From positions 13,084,501-13,148,500 of the forward strand of contig NC_088311.1 in the NCBI RefSeq assembly GCF_910592395.1: DNA of 64,000 bases. The letters run 5' to 3'. The translations under genes and the position numbers were made by a program. Source of the stretch: Lineus longissimus (lineage: Eukaryota; Nemertea; Pilidiophora; Heteronemertea; Lineidae). The notes beneath the pieces are model-generated. The model was not told the origin of the DNA. It was given only the letters and a program-made list of their open reading frames with translations, and made no database searches. This document shows, piece by piece, positions 32,634 to 43,700 of this stretch (position 1 is the stretch's first letter; each line of letters opens with the position of its first letter).

Positions 32634-33653
32634 GGGATCACGTCCAAAGTCCGCACGCGATATTCGCCGGCGAAATTCACCCTACAGTATTTCGCCTGCG
32701 AAATCTGTCCGAAAATCGACCGGCGAATGTGAGGCGATAATATGAAATCGCCGGAATGTCAGATGCGTAATTCGCCCACAATCGCGCCAATTCTTCAATT
32801 TCGCCCCAAAAATCGCTCCAGGCGATAATGGAGCGATTTTACGAAATTGGTGGCTCTTGCATGCTTGTCCGATATTCGGAACGATTTTGCAACGACTTTC
32901 GTCTTGTTTTATTGGCGGAAAAGTGCAGTCACGTAAACAAATCGGGTCATACTAAACAGCGTCCACCAGGTTTAAACACATACATACATTAAAGCCATCA
33001 AAGTAAAATCTAATGGTCTTAAACGAAATAAGCATGATATTTTCAGGAAATGTATTTTTTATGGTGTACGTATTACGTTTTGGCCACAAAATTTTATTTT
33101 GATGACTTTATACCCGACTTTAAACCTGGTGAACGCTGGTGGGCGCTGGTGGACGCTGTTTAGGATAACCGGATATAACAACGATCTTGATTGGTTGGCT
33201 GAGACTCGGAAACATAAGCCTAACTATGATTAGCTGTATGATTCGGTACATTTCGCCACAATCCTTCGGAATACATACCATAATACTAAGAACCTCAAAC
33301 CTCTGTGCCAAATTTGTGTAGCTCTTCGTGGATAGATATGATGTATATGATTACTGCAGTCAGGTTGACCGGGAATTCAAGTTTGTGTTTTTGTTCGGTC
33401 TGCTATCAGCTGATGTCGGAATAGGCATACTACAACACATATAGGCCTCTAATATTCGCTTCGTTCCAATGGTTGGTGAGAGCGAATTAGGCGCGATTAT
33501 TAATTTCGCCTGCGATTTTTATTCAGTCTGAATTTTCGCCTGATCATAATAGAATCGCCGAAGCAGGGAGCGATTTGGAGGCGAATGAGTGTGGCGATAT
33601 TCGACCAGGCGAATTTTCGCCCCGATTCGCGCGCAGACTTTGGACGTGATCCC
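32634..33653. mobile_element. PIF/Harbinger-like non-autonomous element (1020 bp)
   Basis: Terminal inverted repeats begin GGGATCACGTCCAAAGTC on both ends and extend about 27 bases. TTA flanks both ends (32631-32633 and 33654-33656), the preferred 3-bp target of PIF/Harbinger elements. Both subterminal 200-base zones are crowded with TTCGCC/GGCGAA words in both orientations, consistent with many binding sites for a transposase or its partner. There is no coding sequence. Confidence 0.75.
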
Positions 33654-33656
33654 TTA

Positions 33657-34831
33657 AATTGGCAGAATTTTATATATATATATATATGATATTTGAAGTT
33701 ATATATGAAGCTAATCTAACGTACGTCATATGCGTGAATTTTATATATATATACGTACATGCTTTTGTGAAGGGTATCCATTCTACTGTTCCCAGGCTAC
33801 AATATTCAAGCAGTCTTGGTTTGTGTAGGTGTGAAGGCAGGCGTGTGGGAGTTAATCATTGAATTAATTGATTATATCGATGCAAAGTGTGACCTGATGC
33901 CACACAGTCGACCATGCAAAGGTTTTCTTATTTGACATCGATGACTTTTAGAGCTTTAAGTAGTTGAATAATTCACTGGTTAACCCCCTGTCCTCACCCA
34001 GTCGCCTGCTGTGTGGCGAAGTCCCTTATTAGTATTATTACTCAAAATGAGTATGAACTGAATTATTGTAACATTGCCATTGGTTATTCTAATATATTCC
34101 CAAGAAGGCAGGGACCGACTCCCAACATGTGGCAGACTGATACCCAGCATGATATGGCACTGACCTGATTTTACAGATAATCTATTTTAACAAACATACA
34201 AGAAAGAATTGAATGGTAACACAATTTTTTAAGATCAACTGTAATTTTTAATGAGCCGAGCTTTCGACACTACCATGTCTTCATCAGGACTGAGGAAACA
34301 TTATTAAAACAAGCAAAGGCTACATGATTTGCATAATAAAATAGTTACATAAGATAGTGATACCGAGATCGCACAATAAAAACACAGACATGGTGTAGAC
34401 TAATTAAGAGCTAAAGGGGACTGAATGAAGACAATGGTGCCACTACTAATTGGCACCAGGAGGATAATTACAAGAGTAAATACAAAGGTCAACAGATAAA
34501 AGGTGCTAAAGTGTGATTGCACAAGAGGACTGGATGGATACATGTGCTACAATATGTGCTAGACAGAAGAACAATTTTATCAACGTAATTACAAGACTGT
34601 AGGTGACAGTTTAAACCAAGTACAGTGGAGACAGTCATAATAAAAGCCATAAGCTAAAATGATAGTAATATAATAATAATGATAATAATAATAATAGTAA
34701 TAATAATAATAAACATGTAATTTTGTAATGGATATTATACATGTACGTCATTGTATGGACAACTTCCCAATACAACATTGTGGACAAATTCCCAACATTG
34801 TTGTACAACAAGTTCCTAACATAGGGCCTCT
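33657..34831. other. Non-coding, with (TA)n and (AAT)n tracts and a Penelope-like motif
   Basis: TATATATATATA tracts at about 33671 and 33743 and an AATAATAAT tract at 34668-34712 are simple repeats. On the minus strand at 34295-34250 the words CTGATGA and GAAA occur with hammerhead-ribozyme-like spacing. No gene is visible. Confidence 0.45.
34250..34295 (-). other. Hammerhead-ribozyme-like motif, incomplete
   Basis: Minus strand: CTGATGA, then A, a GACA...TGTC stem II with a six-base loop, then GAAA, then AGC-TCG-GCT as a possible 3-bp stem III followed by C. This matches the conserved core spacing of the minimal ribozymes known in Penelope-like elements. Stem I pairing is not convincing, so activity is doubtful. 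Confidence 0.25.
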
Positions 34832-34970
34832 TAGTCCAGTCAATCTAAGCCAAATATGGGTCGAACCTCACACTAATTGCAAGAGAAATGAAACCACCCG
34901 TATTTTGTTCCTTAGGGTCTACTGTATCACATATTAAAAATCCCAAAAAATCCTTGTAGTGGAACATGGT
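34832..34970 (+). repeat. Left terminal inverted repeat of the Academ-like element
   Basis: Pairs with 40622-40753. The outer 12 bases are identical, a 7-base gap follows, then 21 identical bases, then a weaker block around AAAAATCCC and AGTGGAACA. Confidence 0.8.
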
Positions 34971-35367
34971 GAATTCTTAGCGTGAATATGTGGCTATCAG
35001 AACTTGAAATTTGCAGATGAGAAATCAAAAAAGACAGATTTCAGGTTGATATTTTATATTACACCATTCAACTTGGTGTCCAACTATATGTTTTTTATGC
35101 TGATCTTTCAAATAAACTCATCAGGAGCTACCTAGAACCCATCTTTCTGCCCTAACTAGGGGTACCCCCCCCCCCGCATCGTTTATTTTGGACCCCGCGA
35201 CTAACATCCTCGTCCATTAGAAAGAACAAAACCTATTCTACACCACTGAAATCAAATTGGTAGGACTCCACAGGCTAAAACAATGAATACTCCCTGCAGG
35301 AGAATTCAATAGATGGCAGCACTTGATCTAATCAATAGTTTTTTTGTGTTTGTTCTCAGCAGCAGTG

Positions 35368-35373
35368 TATAAA
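35368..35373 (+). promoter_or_regulatory. TATA box of the Academ-like gene
   Basis: TATAAA stands 366 bases before the start codon and about 30 bases before the likely transcription start. Confidence 0.45.
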
Positions 35374-35380
35374 CAATACA

Positions 35381-35398
35381 ATCACCTGGCCAGGTGAT
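35381..35398. promoter_or_regulatory. Perfect 18-bp palindrome near the transcription start
   Basis: ATCACCTGGCCAGGTGAT is a perfect palindrome made of two back-to-back E-box-like halves (CACCTG/CAGGTG), 7 bases after the TATA box. It could be a site for a host factor or for the element's own protein. Confidence 0.5.
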
Positions 35399-35436
35399 AG
35401 ACTTTTTGCGAAATGAACGGTGTGTGATTGAACTAG

Positions 35437-35725
35437 GTAAGTCATAGATTTAAGTGAATGGAAGCAGAACTGAATGCTTAAAAGTAGGCCCTACTAGAGG
35501 TCTTTAAAAGTTATGTAAGGTGCATGTTTTTTTGTTTTAGCTGCTCATGAGAAAGGGAGCGGTCATTAATTTTAATACACACATGTAAAATGCTGTCCTC
35601 AATGGCCAGGCATTGTTTGGTTTTTCCTAAATAATAATTACACAACCCTGTTTAATCAGACAGAGTGTGACTGATATGCAGTGATTTTAATTGCGGCTCT
35701 GAACCCACTTATCCTTTTCTTGTAG
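35437..35725 (+). other. Putative 5' leader intron of the Academ-like gene
   Basis: A strong donor GTAAGT at 35437 and an acceptor with pyrimidine tract (TCCTTTTCTTGTAG) ending at 35725 lie 8 bases before the start codon. The first exon contains a 4-codon upstream frame (ATG at 35413). The splicing is predicted, not shown. Confidence 0.5.
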
Positions 35726-35733
35726 CAACAGTC

Positions 35734-38700
35734 ATGGATACTTGTGGCTTCTGCGAAAAGGTACCGAAGGAGAATGACTCTGTCGCAACTTTAACACAGC
35801 TGGGTTGTGACGGAATCAAGAAAGCCTGTCTGCTCTCAGGTATAACCGTTGATGTTAAGCCAGGCCAAAGGGTCCATACAGACTGCAGAAGGGATTTCCT
35901 CCGAGATGCAAAGCGGAAAAAACGTAAAGGGGATGTGTCCCCATCAGAAGAACGGCGACAAAGTTTACGGTCGGCTGAAGACAGTTTTCTTCCCCAGGAA
36001 CAATGCTACTTCTGTGGAACGGGTGACAAGTATGGTGGGAAAAAAAAAGAATTTGTCCTCATACCAATTCGGACTCTTGGTATTAAGGACACAATACTGG
36101 AATTGTGTATGTCGCGACGTGATTCATGGGCTGACAGTGTGAGGGCCAGAATAGAAGCTATATTGAGTGATTTGCACGCAGGTGATATTGTTTATCATCT
36201 TTCCTGCGATAGCAACTTTCGCACCGGCAAACAGATCCCAGTTCGTTTTTTGGAAGATAGTAGCGAGGCAAAGAGATTCAAAGCTGGACGACCAAAGGAT
36301 GTTCGTAGACAGGAAGCCTTTCTTAGGGTTGTAGAAGATCTACAGGATCACGATGAAGAACAAACGACCGTGTATGATCTCATTACTGAAATGACTGACA
36401 TTCTGAATGATCCTGACTGCGAGGCCTATGGACTGACTCATATGAAAGACAAACTCCATGAACATTTTGGCGATAAAATCATTATCACTGAAATAAATGG
36501 GAAGAAAAATGTTGTTACATTCAGACAAAAGGCTGCCTCCATTCTAGATGAATATTTCCATCAGGCTAAGGCAGCCAATAGTGAGGGCGAAAAACTTAGG
36601 CTTATTGAGGCAGCAGCCAAGCTGATAAAGACAGACATCAAAAGTGTAGAGCAATTGAGAGGCATTTATCCAACATCCCTAGAAATGTCTACAGTGGAAG
36701 ATTCCACTGCTTTCTTGCCTCAGTCTCTGTTAACATTGCTTGACCGTCTGTTTGTAGGAAAAGAAAAGGGGCTAAAGGTAGCATCCATTGGTCAGGCAGT
36801 CATGCAAGCTACTCGACCAAGAGTTTTGATTGCCCCATTGCAACTAGGTCTTGGAGTTCAAATGCACTCCCACTTTGCATCAAAGTTCCTGAATGATTCA
36901 TTGTATAAGCATGGTTTTGCTGTTTCATATTCAGAGGTTGCAAGTTATAATCGCTGTGCAGCTGTACAGCAGGGAGTAGATGTAGATGTACGGGGGTTTA
37001 CTCCAGATCACTTCATGCAATATGCTGCAGACAATGTTGACCACAATGTCCGAACCTTGGATGGCAGTGGCACTTTTCACGGTATGGGCATAGTTGCAGA
37101 CATCACGCCGAAGCTGAATTCAGCAAGTGTCATAAAACGCGTGTCTATATCAGCTGATGAGATATCCAAAATTGGTCGGATAAATCTCAGATATTACTCA
37201 TCATCGAAGGATGGAATGAAGAATCTGAACTATGAAAGACTCGAGTTACCACGTTATGGGGAACACTCTCCAAATGTTGACCTTCTTTGGGAGTTGGCAT
37301 TTGCTGTTAGGCCTCAGAGACCAAATTGGTCTGGTTTCATGCAGTTGATTACAAAGGGCGAACACCCAGGTCCAGCATCAGTGATGCTCCTCCCCATGAT
37401 TGACTTGAACCCATCTGATCTGACGTGCATAAACTCAACCTTACACTTTGTATTTGAGCACAGTCACAAATATGGTGTTGAGCCGGTCATAACATTTGAT
37501 CAACCTCTCTGGTTCAAAGCAACCACAATCATTGAAAATGAACCTGATAACAGTCATCTCAAAGCCATTGTGCTCCGGCTTGGTGGCTTCCATACTTTGA
37601 TGAGCTTCCTGGGGTCTGTTGGTCACCTAATGCAGGGTGCAGGTCTGCGAGAAATGCTGGAGAGGGTCTATACGGCCAACACTGTCACCCACATCATGAG
37701 TGGAAAGGCTGTCTCCAGAGCTCTAAGGGCGCACTTCCTTCTTGATACGGCTCTGAGCAAAATACTGTTGTTTGAATTGCTTGGTATTACACCCAAGCCT
37801 AGTGAACAATTAGATGTCATGGACGGAGAGAGCTCTGATGCAGAACACGAAGATGATGTTGATGATGGGAGTTACGAGGATGCTGACGAGGACGACTGTG
37901 CAACTCACTGTATTGATAATCCGTCTGACTCAAAGCAATCCAGTGCGGTCCCAATGGATTCCGAGTTCCTTGATCCTGTGTTGAAGGATCTTGCTGAGAT
38001 GTTCGACCAGTTAGTGGCGGGTGAGATTTCTCCCGAAGACATTGAGTCGTCTGCAACTATGTCGTACATCAAGGACCTGATTGACGATAAGCTGAACCAC
38101 CCAGACGGAAAGACAAGCCAGTTATGGTTCATGTACATGAAGATGATTTTCATTGTTAGAAAGTTCATCACTTCTGAGAGAACGAGCAACTGGCCTCTGC
38201 ACTTAGAGGCTATGCATGACATGCTCCCATTCCTTGCCGCTGCAGGCCACAGTTTGTACACCAAATCTGTCCATATATATTTGCAAAAGATGTGCAATCT
38301 GCAAAGTACAAATTCTGTTGTGTATGATCATTTCTTACGTGGACTTCATGCCGTCAGAAGATCAGATCGATATTGGGCAGGGCTTTCCCCGGATTTGGTG
38401 ATTGAACAAGTTCTTATGCGAAGTTTAAAGACCACCGGAGGACTGACAAGAGGAAGGGGAATGACCGAAACACAGAGGATCGTTTGGGCCTTATCAAGTC
38501 CGGTTTGTGCTGAAGTAAATCAGGCTCTGCAGAACCTTACATCGGTTGCATACAGCACAAGTGAGCAGCATAAAGACCTCTCGTTGGCGCGCAAAAAACG
38601 TGATGCAGATGATGTCAATAAGCTAGTTGCATTCATTGAGGACAAGGCACCCTTTGGACCATCCCAAAACCTCGTAAACATTGTCAATGGAGTTTCAGCA

Positions 38701-40245
38701 GCTGAAAACGTGAATGTGGAGGAATCGAAGGATGTTGGTGGCAAAGTTCTTGAGGGAATGGTAGGGAAACAGGTTCTGAAGTACACTTTCAAGAAGAAAG
38801 ACCAGGCAGTAACAATGGATTCAAAGTGTAAAATTTCCATAGATGGTGAAGATTTGAGCATTGACCCTCTCCTACTCTTTCAGAGGCTTGTGATGGTCGG
38901 TACACAGAAGGAAAGTCTTCAGGAGGCATTTCAATATGAACTATGCGCTTACCCGCCAGCTCTGTTCGAAAAGAGAAATGTCCTCCTCGAAGCAAATAAG
39001 CCTGGCCTTGCCAATGCCATACGAGACCTTGCCGGAGATATCAGTGATGAACAGCAGAAAACGATTGAATCAGGTAAAGTCAAGTATGTACTTGATGGAG
39101 GTGCTCTCCTGCACAAGGTCCCCTGGGAAATTGGAAACACTTACAAAGCTATCTGCCATAGCTACATTGCTCATGTTGTGAAGCAGTACGGGAAACCAGT
39201 CGTCGTGTTTGATGGTTACCAAAGTGGGCCAACCACCAAGGATGGGACGCACACAAGACGCAAAGGTTCCAAACACACTGTAGATGTCCAGTTCAATGAG
39301 AACATGCCTCTAAACATGAAGAAGGACGACTTTTTGGCAAACAAGGAGAATAAACAACGCTTCATCCATCTTCTCGGAAAACACATGGAAATGGCTGGTT
39401 GTGAAGTCATTCATGCCAGAGGGGACGCTGATCTAATGATAGTCAAAACTGCGCTTGAGGTGGCCAGAAAGAGTGAGACTGTACTGGTTGGCAGTGACAC
39501 TGATCTGCTTGTGCTGTTGATAAAGTACACGACGGGGTCACACAAGAAAGTCTACTTAATGGCTCCACCAAAATCTGGTTCTTCCGCCCGCTATCTTGAT
39601 ATTCAAAGGACACAGCGGGCCCTTGGCGATGATGTTTCACAGAACATTCTGTTCTTGCATGCAATTCTAGGTTGTGATACAACATCAAGGCTGTTTGGAC
39701 ATGGTAAATCTACCGCATTGTCTTTGTGTGCAAAAAACAAGAATTTTCTCAAGGCAGCCAAAACGTTTAACAAAGATGGAGCTACAAAAAAGGACATCAT
39801 TGCCGCAGGCGAAAAGGCTCTGTTGTGCGTGTACAAGGCAAAGCCAGATGACAACCTGGACAAGCTGCGGCATCTGAAATATATTGAACTGTTGGCAACA
39901 CGGAAACAAGTCATTCACCCCAAGTCACTACCCCCAACTCAAGCAGCTGCAAAGTACCATTCCTTGAGAGTATACCATCAAATACAGGCTTGGAAGGGCT
40001 GCGACCTCAACGCAGAGGAATGGGGATGGAAGGCACACGGAGGTGCTCTGGTTCCGGTTGCTTCCGACTTGGACTATGCCCCCAAAGAACTACAAAAGGT
40101 TGTGCGATGCAACTGCAAATCGGGTTGTGAAACTAAACATTGTGGATGTCGACAACTTCACCTGCCTTGCAATCCAGCCTGTGGGCAATGCAGAGGGATC
40201 TGTGCGAACATGGGTGAAGACACACCAGGCAAAGATGACCTTTGA
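35734..40245 (+). CDS. Academ-like transposase with XPG/FEN-like nuclease and CXC domains (1503 aa)
   Basis: The frame is uninterrupted. Residues 4-51 and 91-157 hold two zinc-binding modules of the same type (C4, C7, H48, C51, then C91, C94, H154, C157), likely for DNA binding. Residues about 340-650 look like the transposase core: candidate acidic residues are D456 (GIVADITPK), D589 (VITFDQPLW) and E640 or E643 (LREMLERVY), after which comes a conserved HIMSGKAVSRALRAHFLL helix. An acidic stretch lies at about 690-720. Residues 1115-1330 resemble an XPG/FEN nuclease fold, with D1121, D1160, D1231, D1233, D1255, D1257 and D1315 in short hydrophobic contexts such as GSDTDLLVLL. The C-terminus (about 1459-1492) is a Tesmin/TSO1-type CXC motif with ten or more Cys. 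It presumably excises and reinserts its own element in the nucleus. The catalytic triad is my inference. Confidence 0.75.
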   Translation: MDTCGFCEKVPKENDSVATLTQLGCDGIKKACLLSGITVDVKPGQRVHTDCRRDFLRDAKRKKRKGDVSPSEERRQSLRSAEDSFLPQEQCYFCGTGDKYGGKKKEFVLIPIRTLGIKDTILELCMSRRDSWADSVRARIEAILSDLHAGDIVYHLSCDSNFRTGKQIPVRFLEDSSEAKRFKAGRPKDVRRQEAFLRVVEDLQDHDEEQTTVYDLITEMTDILNDPDCEAYGLTHMKDKLHEHFGDKIIITEINGKKNVVTFRQKAASILDEYFHQAKAANSEGEKLRLIEAAAKLIKTDIKSVEQLRGIYPTSLEMSTVEDSTAFLPQSLLTLLDRLFVGKEKGLKVASIGQAVMQATRPRVLIAPLQLGLGVQMHSHFASKFLNDSLYKHGFAVSYSEVASYNRCAAVQQGVDVDVRGFTPDHFMQYAADNVDHNVRTLDGSGTFHGMGIVADITPKLNSASVIKRVSISADEISKIGRINLRYYSSSKDGMKNLNYERLELPRYGEHSPNVDLLWELAFAVRPQRPNWSGFMQLITKGEHPGPASVMLLPMIDLNPSDLTCINSTLHFVFEHSHKYGVEPVITFDQPLWFKATTIIENEPDNSHLKAIVLRLGGFHTLMSFLGSVGHLMQGAGLREMLERVYTANTVTHIMSGKAVSRALRAHFLLDTALSKILLFELLGITPKPSEQLDVMDGESSDAEHEDDVDDGSYEDADEDDCATHCIDNPSDSKQSSAVPMDSEFLDPVLKDLAEMFDQLVAGEISPEDIESSATMSYIKDLIDDKLNHPDGKTSQLWFMYMKMIFIVRKFITSERTSNWPLHLEAMHDMLPFLAAAGHSLYTKSVHIYLQKMCNLQSTNSVVYDHFLRGLHAVRRSDRYWAGLSPDLVIEQVLMRSLKTTGGLTRGRGMTETQRIVWALSSPVCAEVNQALQNLTSVAYSTSEQHKDLSLARKKRDADDVNKLVAFIEDKAPFGPSQNLVNIVNGVSAAENVNVEESKDVGGKVLEGMVGKQVLKYTFKKKDQAVTMDSKCKISIDGEDLSIDPLLLFQRLVMVGTQKESLQEAFQYELCAYPPALFEKRNVLLEANKPGLANAIRDLAGDISDEQQKTIESGKVKYVLDGGALLHKVPWEIGNTYKAICHSYIAHVVKQYGKPVVVFDGYQSGPTTKDGTHTRRKGSKHTVDVQFNENMPLNMKKDDFLANKENKQRFIHLLGKHMEMAGCEVIHARGDADLMIVKTALEVARKSETVLVGSDTDLLVLLIKYTTGSHKKVYLMAPPKSGSSARYLDIQRTQRALGDDVSQNILFLHAILGCDTTSRLFGHGKSTALSLCAKNKNFLKAAKTFNKDGATKKDIIAAGEKALLCVYKAKPDDNLDKLRHLKYIELLATRKQVIHPKSLPPTQAAAKYHSLRVYHQIQAWKGCDLNAEEWGWKAHGGALVPVASDLDYAPKELQKVVRCNCKSGCETKHCGCRQLHLPCNPACGQCRGICANMGEDTPGKDDL

Positions 40246-40621
40246 TGCACGCATTATGTTGTGCAATGAATTAAGATCCTACTTAACTGTTATATTGAAT
40301 CATGCTACAGGATGATTTCCCATAATTGGCCGCCTCATTACCAAACACTAGAAACCCTTAACCTGTCTGCAACTATGCCAATACATGCTACGTCCACTTA
40401 AGACCAAAACCGCGTGAAATTGGTGGCCCTGGGGTAGGGGACCCCCTAGTTTGACCACAAGAAGCATGGATACCATGTAAAAACAACTTCCAATGGGAAG
40501 GACTTTCATAAAAAGGTACACATGCAACTGTTCAGCTTAGAGAAAATTGATAAGATACCAAATCTGGTTGTTCTCTATAGGGCGCCTGGCCCCTGACCAT
40601 GCAAAACGTGATGACCTAAAA

Positions 40622-40753
40622 ATAACACTGTTCCACTAAATATTTTTTTGGGGATTTTTGATATGTTTTTATATAGGCATTAAACTACTGAATAAAACTG
40701 GTTTCGTTTCTCTTGCAATTAGTGTGAGGTCAAACCTTATTTTGACTGGACTA
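40622..40753 (+). repeat. Right terminal inverted repeat of the Academ-like element, with poly(A) signal
   Basis: Inverse of 34832-34970. It includes AATAAA at 40691-40696, so the transcript probably ends inside the repeat. Confidence 0.75.
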
Positions 40754-40789
40754 TCTCGTGCATACAGAAATTTTGGTTCATAACATTCC

Positions 40790-43700
40790 CTGTTCCTAAG
40801 AATGTAGGTCTTGTGCGTTTGTCCGCCCGCCCGCCCGCACGGACGGACGGCGCACGTGACGACAATACCCCTCTAGCCCATTTGGGCCGAGGGGTAAAAA
40901 TGAATTTGATCGGACAAACGGTTCTCGAAAATGACGGAAACCAATTTCAAACACGTCGCCCTGGTGGCCATATTGATAATTGGAACAAGCCCATTTTCGA
41001 AAGGTACCTCGCTCTAGTCACCCACAACGTACATACCAAAATGAATTTAATCGGATGAACGGTTCTCCTCGAAATTGACGGAAACCGATTTCAAGCACAC
41101 CGCCTTGGTGACCATATTGAGAATCAGAACGAGCCGGTTTTCGAAAGGAACCTTCCTCTAGTCACCCAAACGTACATACCAAAAATGAATTTGATCAGAC
41201 GAATGGTTCTCCTCGAAATTGACGGAAACCAATTTCAAACACGCCGCCCTGGAGGCCATATTGATAATCAGAACGAGCCCGTTTTCAAAAGGAACCTTCC
41301 TCTAGTCACCCCCAACGTACATACCAAAAATGAAGTTGATCGGACGAACAGTTCTCCTCGAAATTGACGGAAACCGATTTCAAGCACGCCGCCCTAGTGG
41401 CCATATTGATAATCGGAACGAGCCCGTTTTTGAAGGGAACCTCACTCCTAGCAGACGCCCACCCGCCACCCGCCCAGACAGACGGCGCACGTGACGACAA
41501 TACCGCTCTAGCCCAATTGGGCTGAGGGGTTGAAATGAATTTGATCGGACGAACGGTTCTCCTCGAAATTGACGAAAACCGATTTCGAGCACGCCGCCCT
41601 AATGGCCATATTGATAATCGGAACAAGCCGGTTTTCGAAAGGAATATCGCTCTAGTCACCCTCAACCTACATACCAAAAATGAATTTAATCAGACAAACG
41701 GTTCTCCTCGAAATTGACGGAAACCGATTTTAAGCACGCCGCCCTAGTGGCCATATTGATAATTGGAACGAGCCCGTTTTTGAAGGGAACCTCGCTCCTA
41801 GTCACCCCCAACGTACATACAAAAAATAAATTTAATCAGACGAATGGTTCACCTTGTCGGAAACCGATTGCCCAAATAGAGAATCAGAACGAGCCGGTTT
41901 CCGAAAGGAACCTTCCTCTAGTCACCCCCAACGTACAAACCAAAAATTAATTTTAATCGGACGAACGGTTCTCCTCGAAATTTACGGAAACCATTTTCAA
42001 ACACGCCACCCTGGTGGCCATATTGATAATCGGAACGAGACCGTTTTTCGAAAGGAACCTTCCTCCAGGCACCCCCAATGTACATACCAAAAATTGAATT
42101 GATTGTCAAATTCCGTTCTCCTAGAAATCGACGGAAACCAAGCAGCAGACGCCCGCCCGCCCGCCCGCCCGCACGGACGGATGGCGCACGTGATAACAAT
42201 ACCCCTCTAGCCCATTTGGGCTGAGGGGTAAAAATGAATTTGATCGGACAAACGGTTCTCGAAATTGACAGAAACCAATTTCAAACACGTCGCCCTGGTG
42301 GCCATATTCATAATTGGAATAAGCCCATTTTCAAAAGCAAACTTCCTCTAGTCACCCCCAATGCACATACAACAAATGAGTTTAATCAGACGAACAGTTC
42401 TCCTCGAAATTGACAGAAACCGATTTCTAGCACCCCGCCATGGTGACCATATTGAGAATCAGAATGAGCGCGTTTTCGAAAAGAACCTTCCTCTAGTCAC
42501 CCCCAATGTCCATACCAAAAATTGAATTGATTGTTGAAGCTGTTCTCCTTCAAAGCGACGGAAACCAAGTAGCAGACGCCCGCCCGGACAGACGGCGCAT
42601 GTGACGACAATACCGCTCTAGCCCATTTGGGCTGAGGGGTTAAAATGAATTTGATCGGACGAACAGTTCTCCTCGAAATTGACAGAAACCGATTTCAAGC
42701 ACGCCACCCTAGTGGCCATATTGACAATTGGAACAAGCCCATTTTCGAAAGCTACCTCGCTATAGTCACCCGTAATGTACATACCAAAAATGAATTTAAT
42801 CAGACGAACGGTTCTCGAAATTGACGGAAACCGATTTCAAGCACGCGGCCATAGTGGCCATATTGATAATTGGAACAAGCCCATTTTCGAAAGGTACCTC
42901 GCTCTAGTCACACTCAACGTACCTTCCAACAGTTCTCGAAATTGACGGAAACCAATTTCAAACACGCCGCCCTGGTGGCCATATTGATAATCAGAACGAG
43001 ACCGTTTTCAGAGGAACCTTCCTCTAGGCACCCCCAACGTACATACCAAAAATAAATTTTAATCGGACAAACGGTTCTCCTCGAAATTGACGGAAACCTA
43101 TTTCAAACACGCCCCTGGTGGCCATATTGATAACCGGAACGAGACCGTTTTCGAAAGGAACCTTCCTCTAGGCACCCCCAATGGACATACCAAAAATTGA
43201 ATTGATTGTCAAGTCCGTTCTCCTAGAAATCGACGGAAACCAAGTAGCATACGCCCGCCTGCCCACACGGACGGATGGCGCTCGTGACGACAATACCCCT
43301 CTAGCCCATTTGGGCTGAGGGGTAAAAATGAATTTGATCGGACAAACGGTTCTCCTCGAAATTGACGGAAACCAATTTCAAACACGCCGCGCTGGTGGCC
43401 ATATTGATAATCGGAACAAGCCCGTTTTCGAAAGGAACTTTCCTCTAGTCACCCCCAATGCACATTAAACAAATGAATTTAATCAGACGAACAGTTCTCC
43501 TCAAAATTGATGGAGACCGATGTCAAGCACGCCGCCATGGTGACCATATTGAGAATCAGAAAGAGCCCGTTTTCGAAAGGAACCTTCCTCTAGTCACCCA
43601 CAATGTCCATACCAAAAATTGAATTGATTGTCGAAGCTGTTCTCCTTCAAATCGACGGTAACCAAGTAGCAGACGCCCACACGCCCGCCCCGACAGACGG

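Larger units (their letters stand above)
34832..40753 (+). mobile_element. Academ-like DNA transposon, apparently complete
   Basis: The element starts TAGTCCAGTCAA at 34832 and ends with its inverse at 40753. The inverted repeats extend imperfectly over about 130 bases, including the fully shared word CCTCACACTAATTGCAAGAG. TCT lies directly outside both ends (34829-34831 and 40754-40756), a probable 3-bp target duplication. It encodes one 1503-residue protein with a leader intron, TATA box and poly(A) signal inside the repeats. Short 3-4-bp duplications and an XPG-type nuclease domain are, to my knowledge, features of the Academ superfamily. The superfamily name is inferred, but the element boundaries are seen directly. 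Confidence 0.75.

Noticed and set aside
37441-39914. Minus-strand and alternate-frame ORFs of 60-130 codons under the Academ-like gene
   Set aside because: They are shadows of the intact 1503-codon frame, which alone shows recognisable domains.
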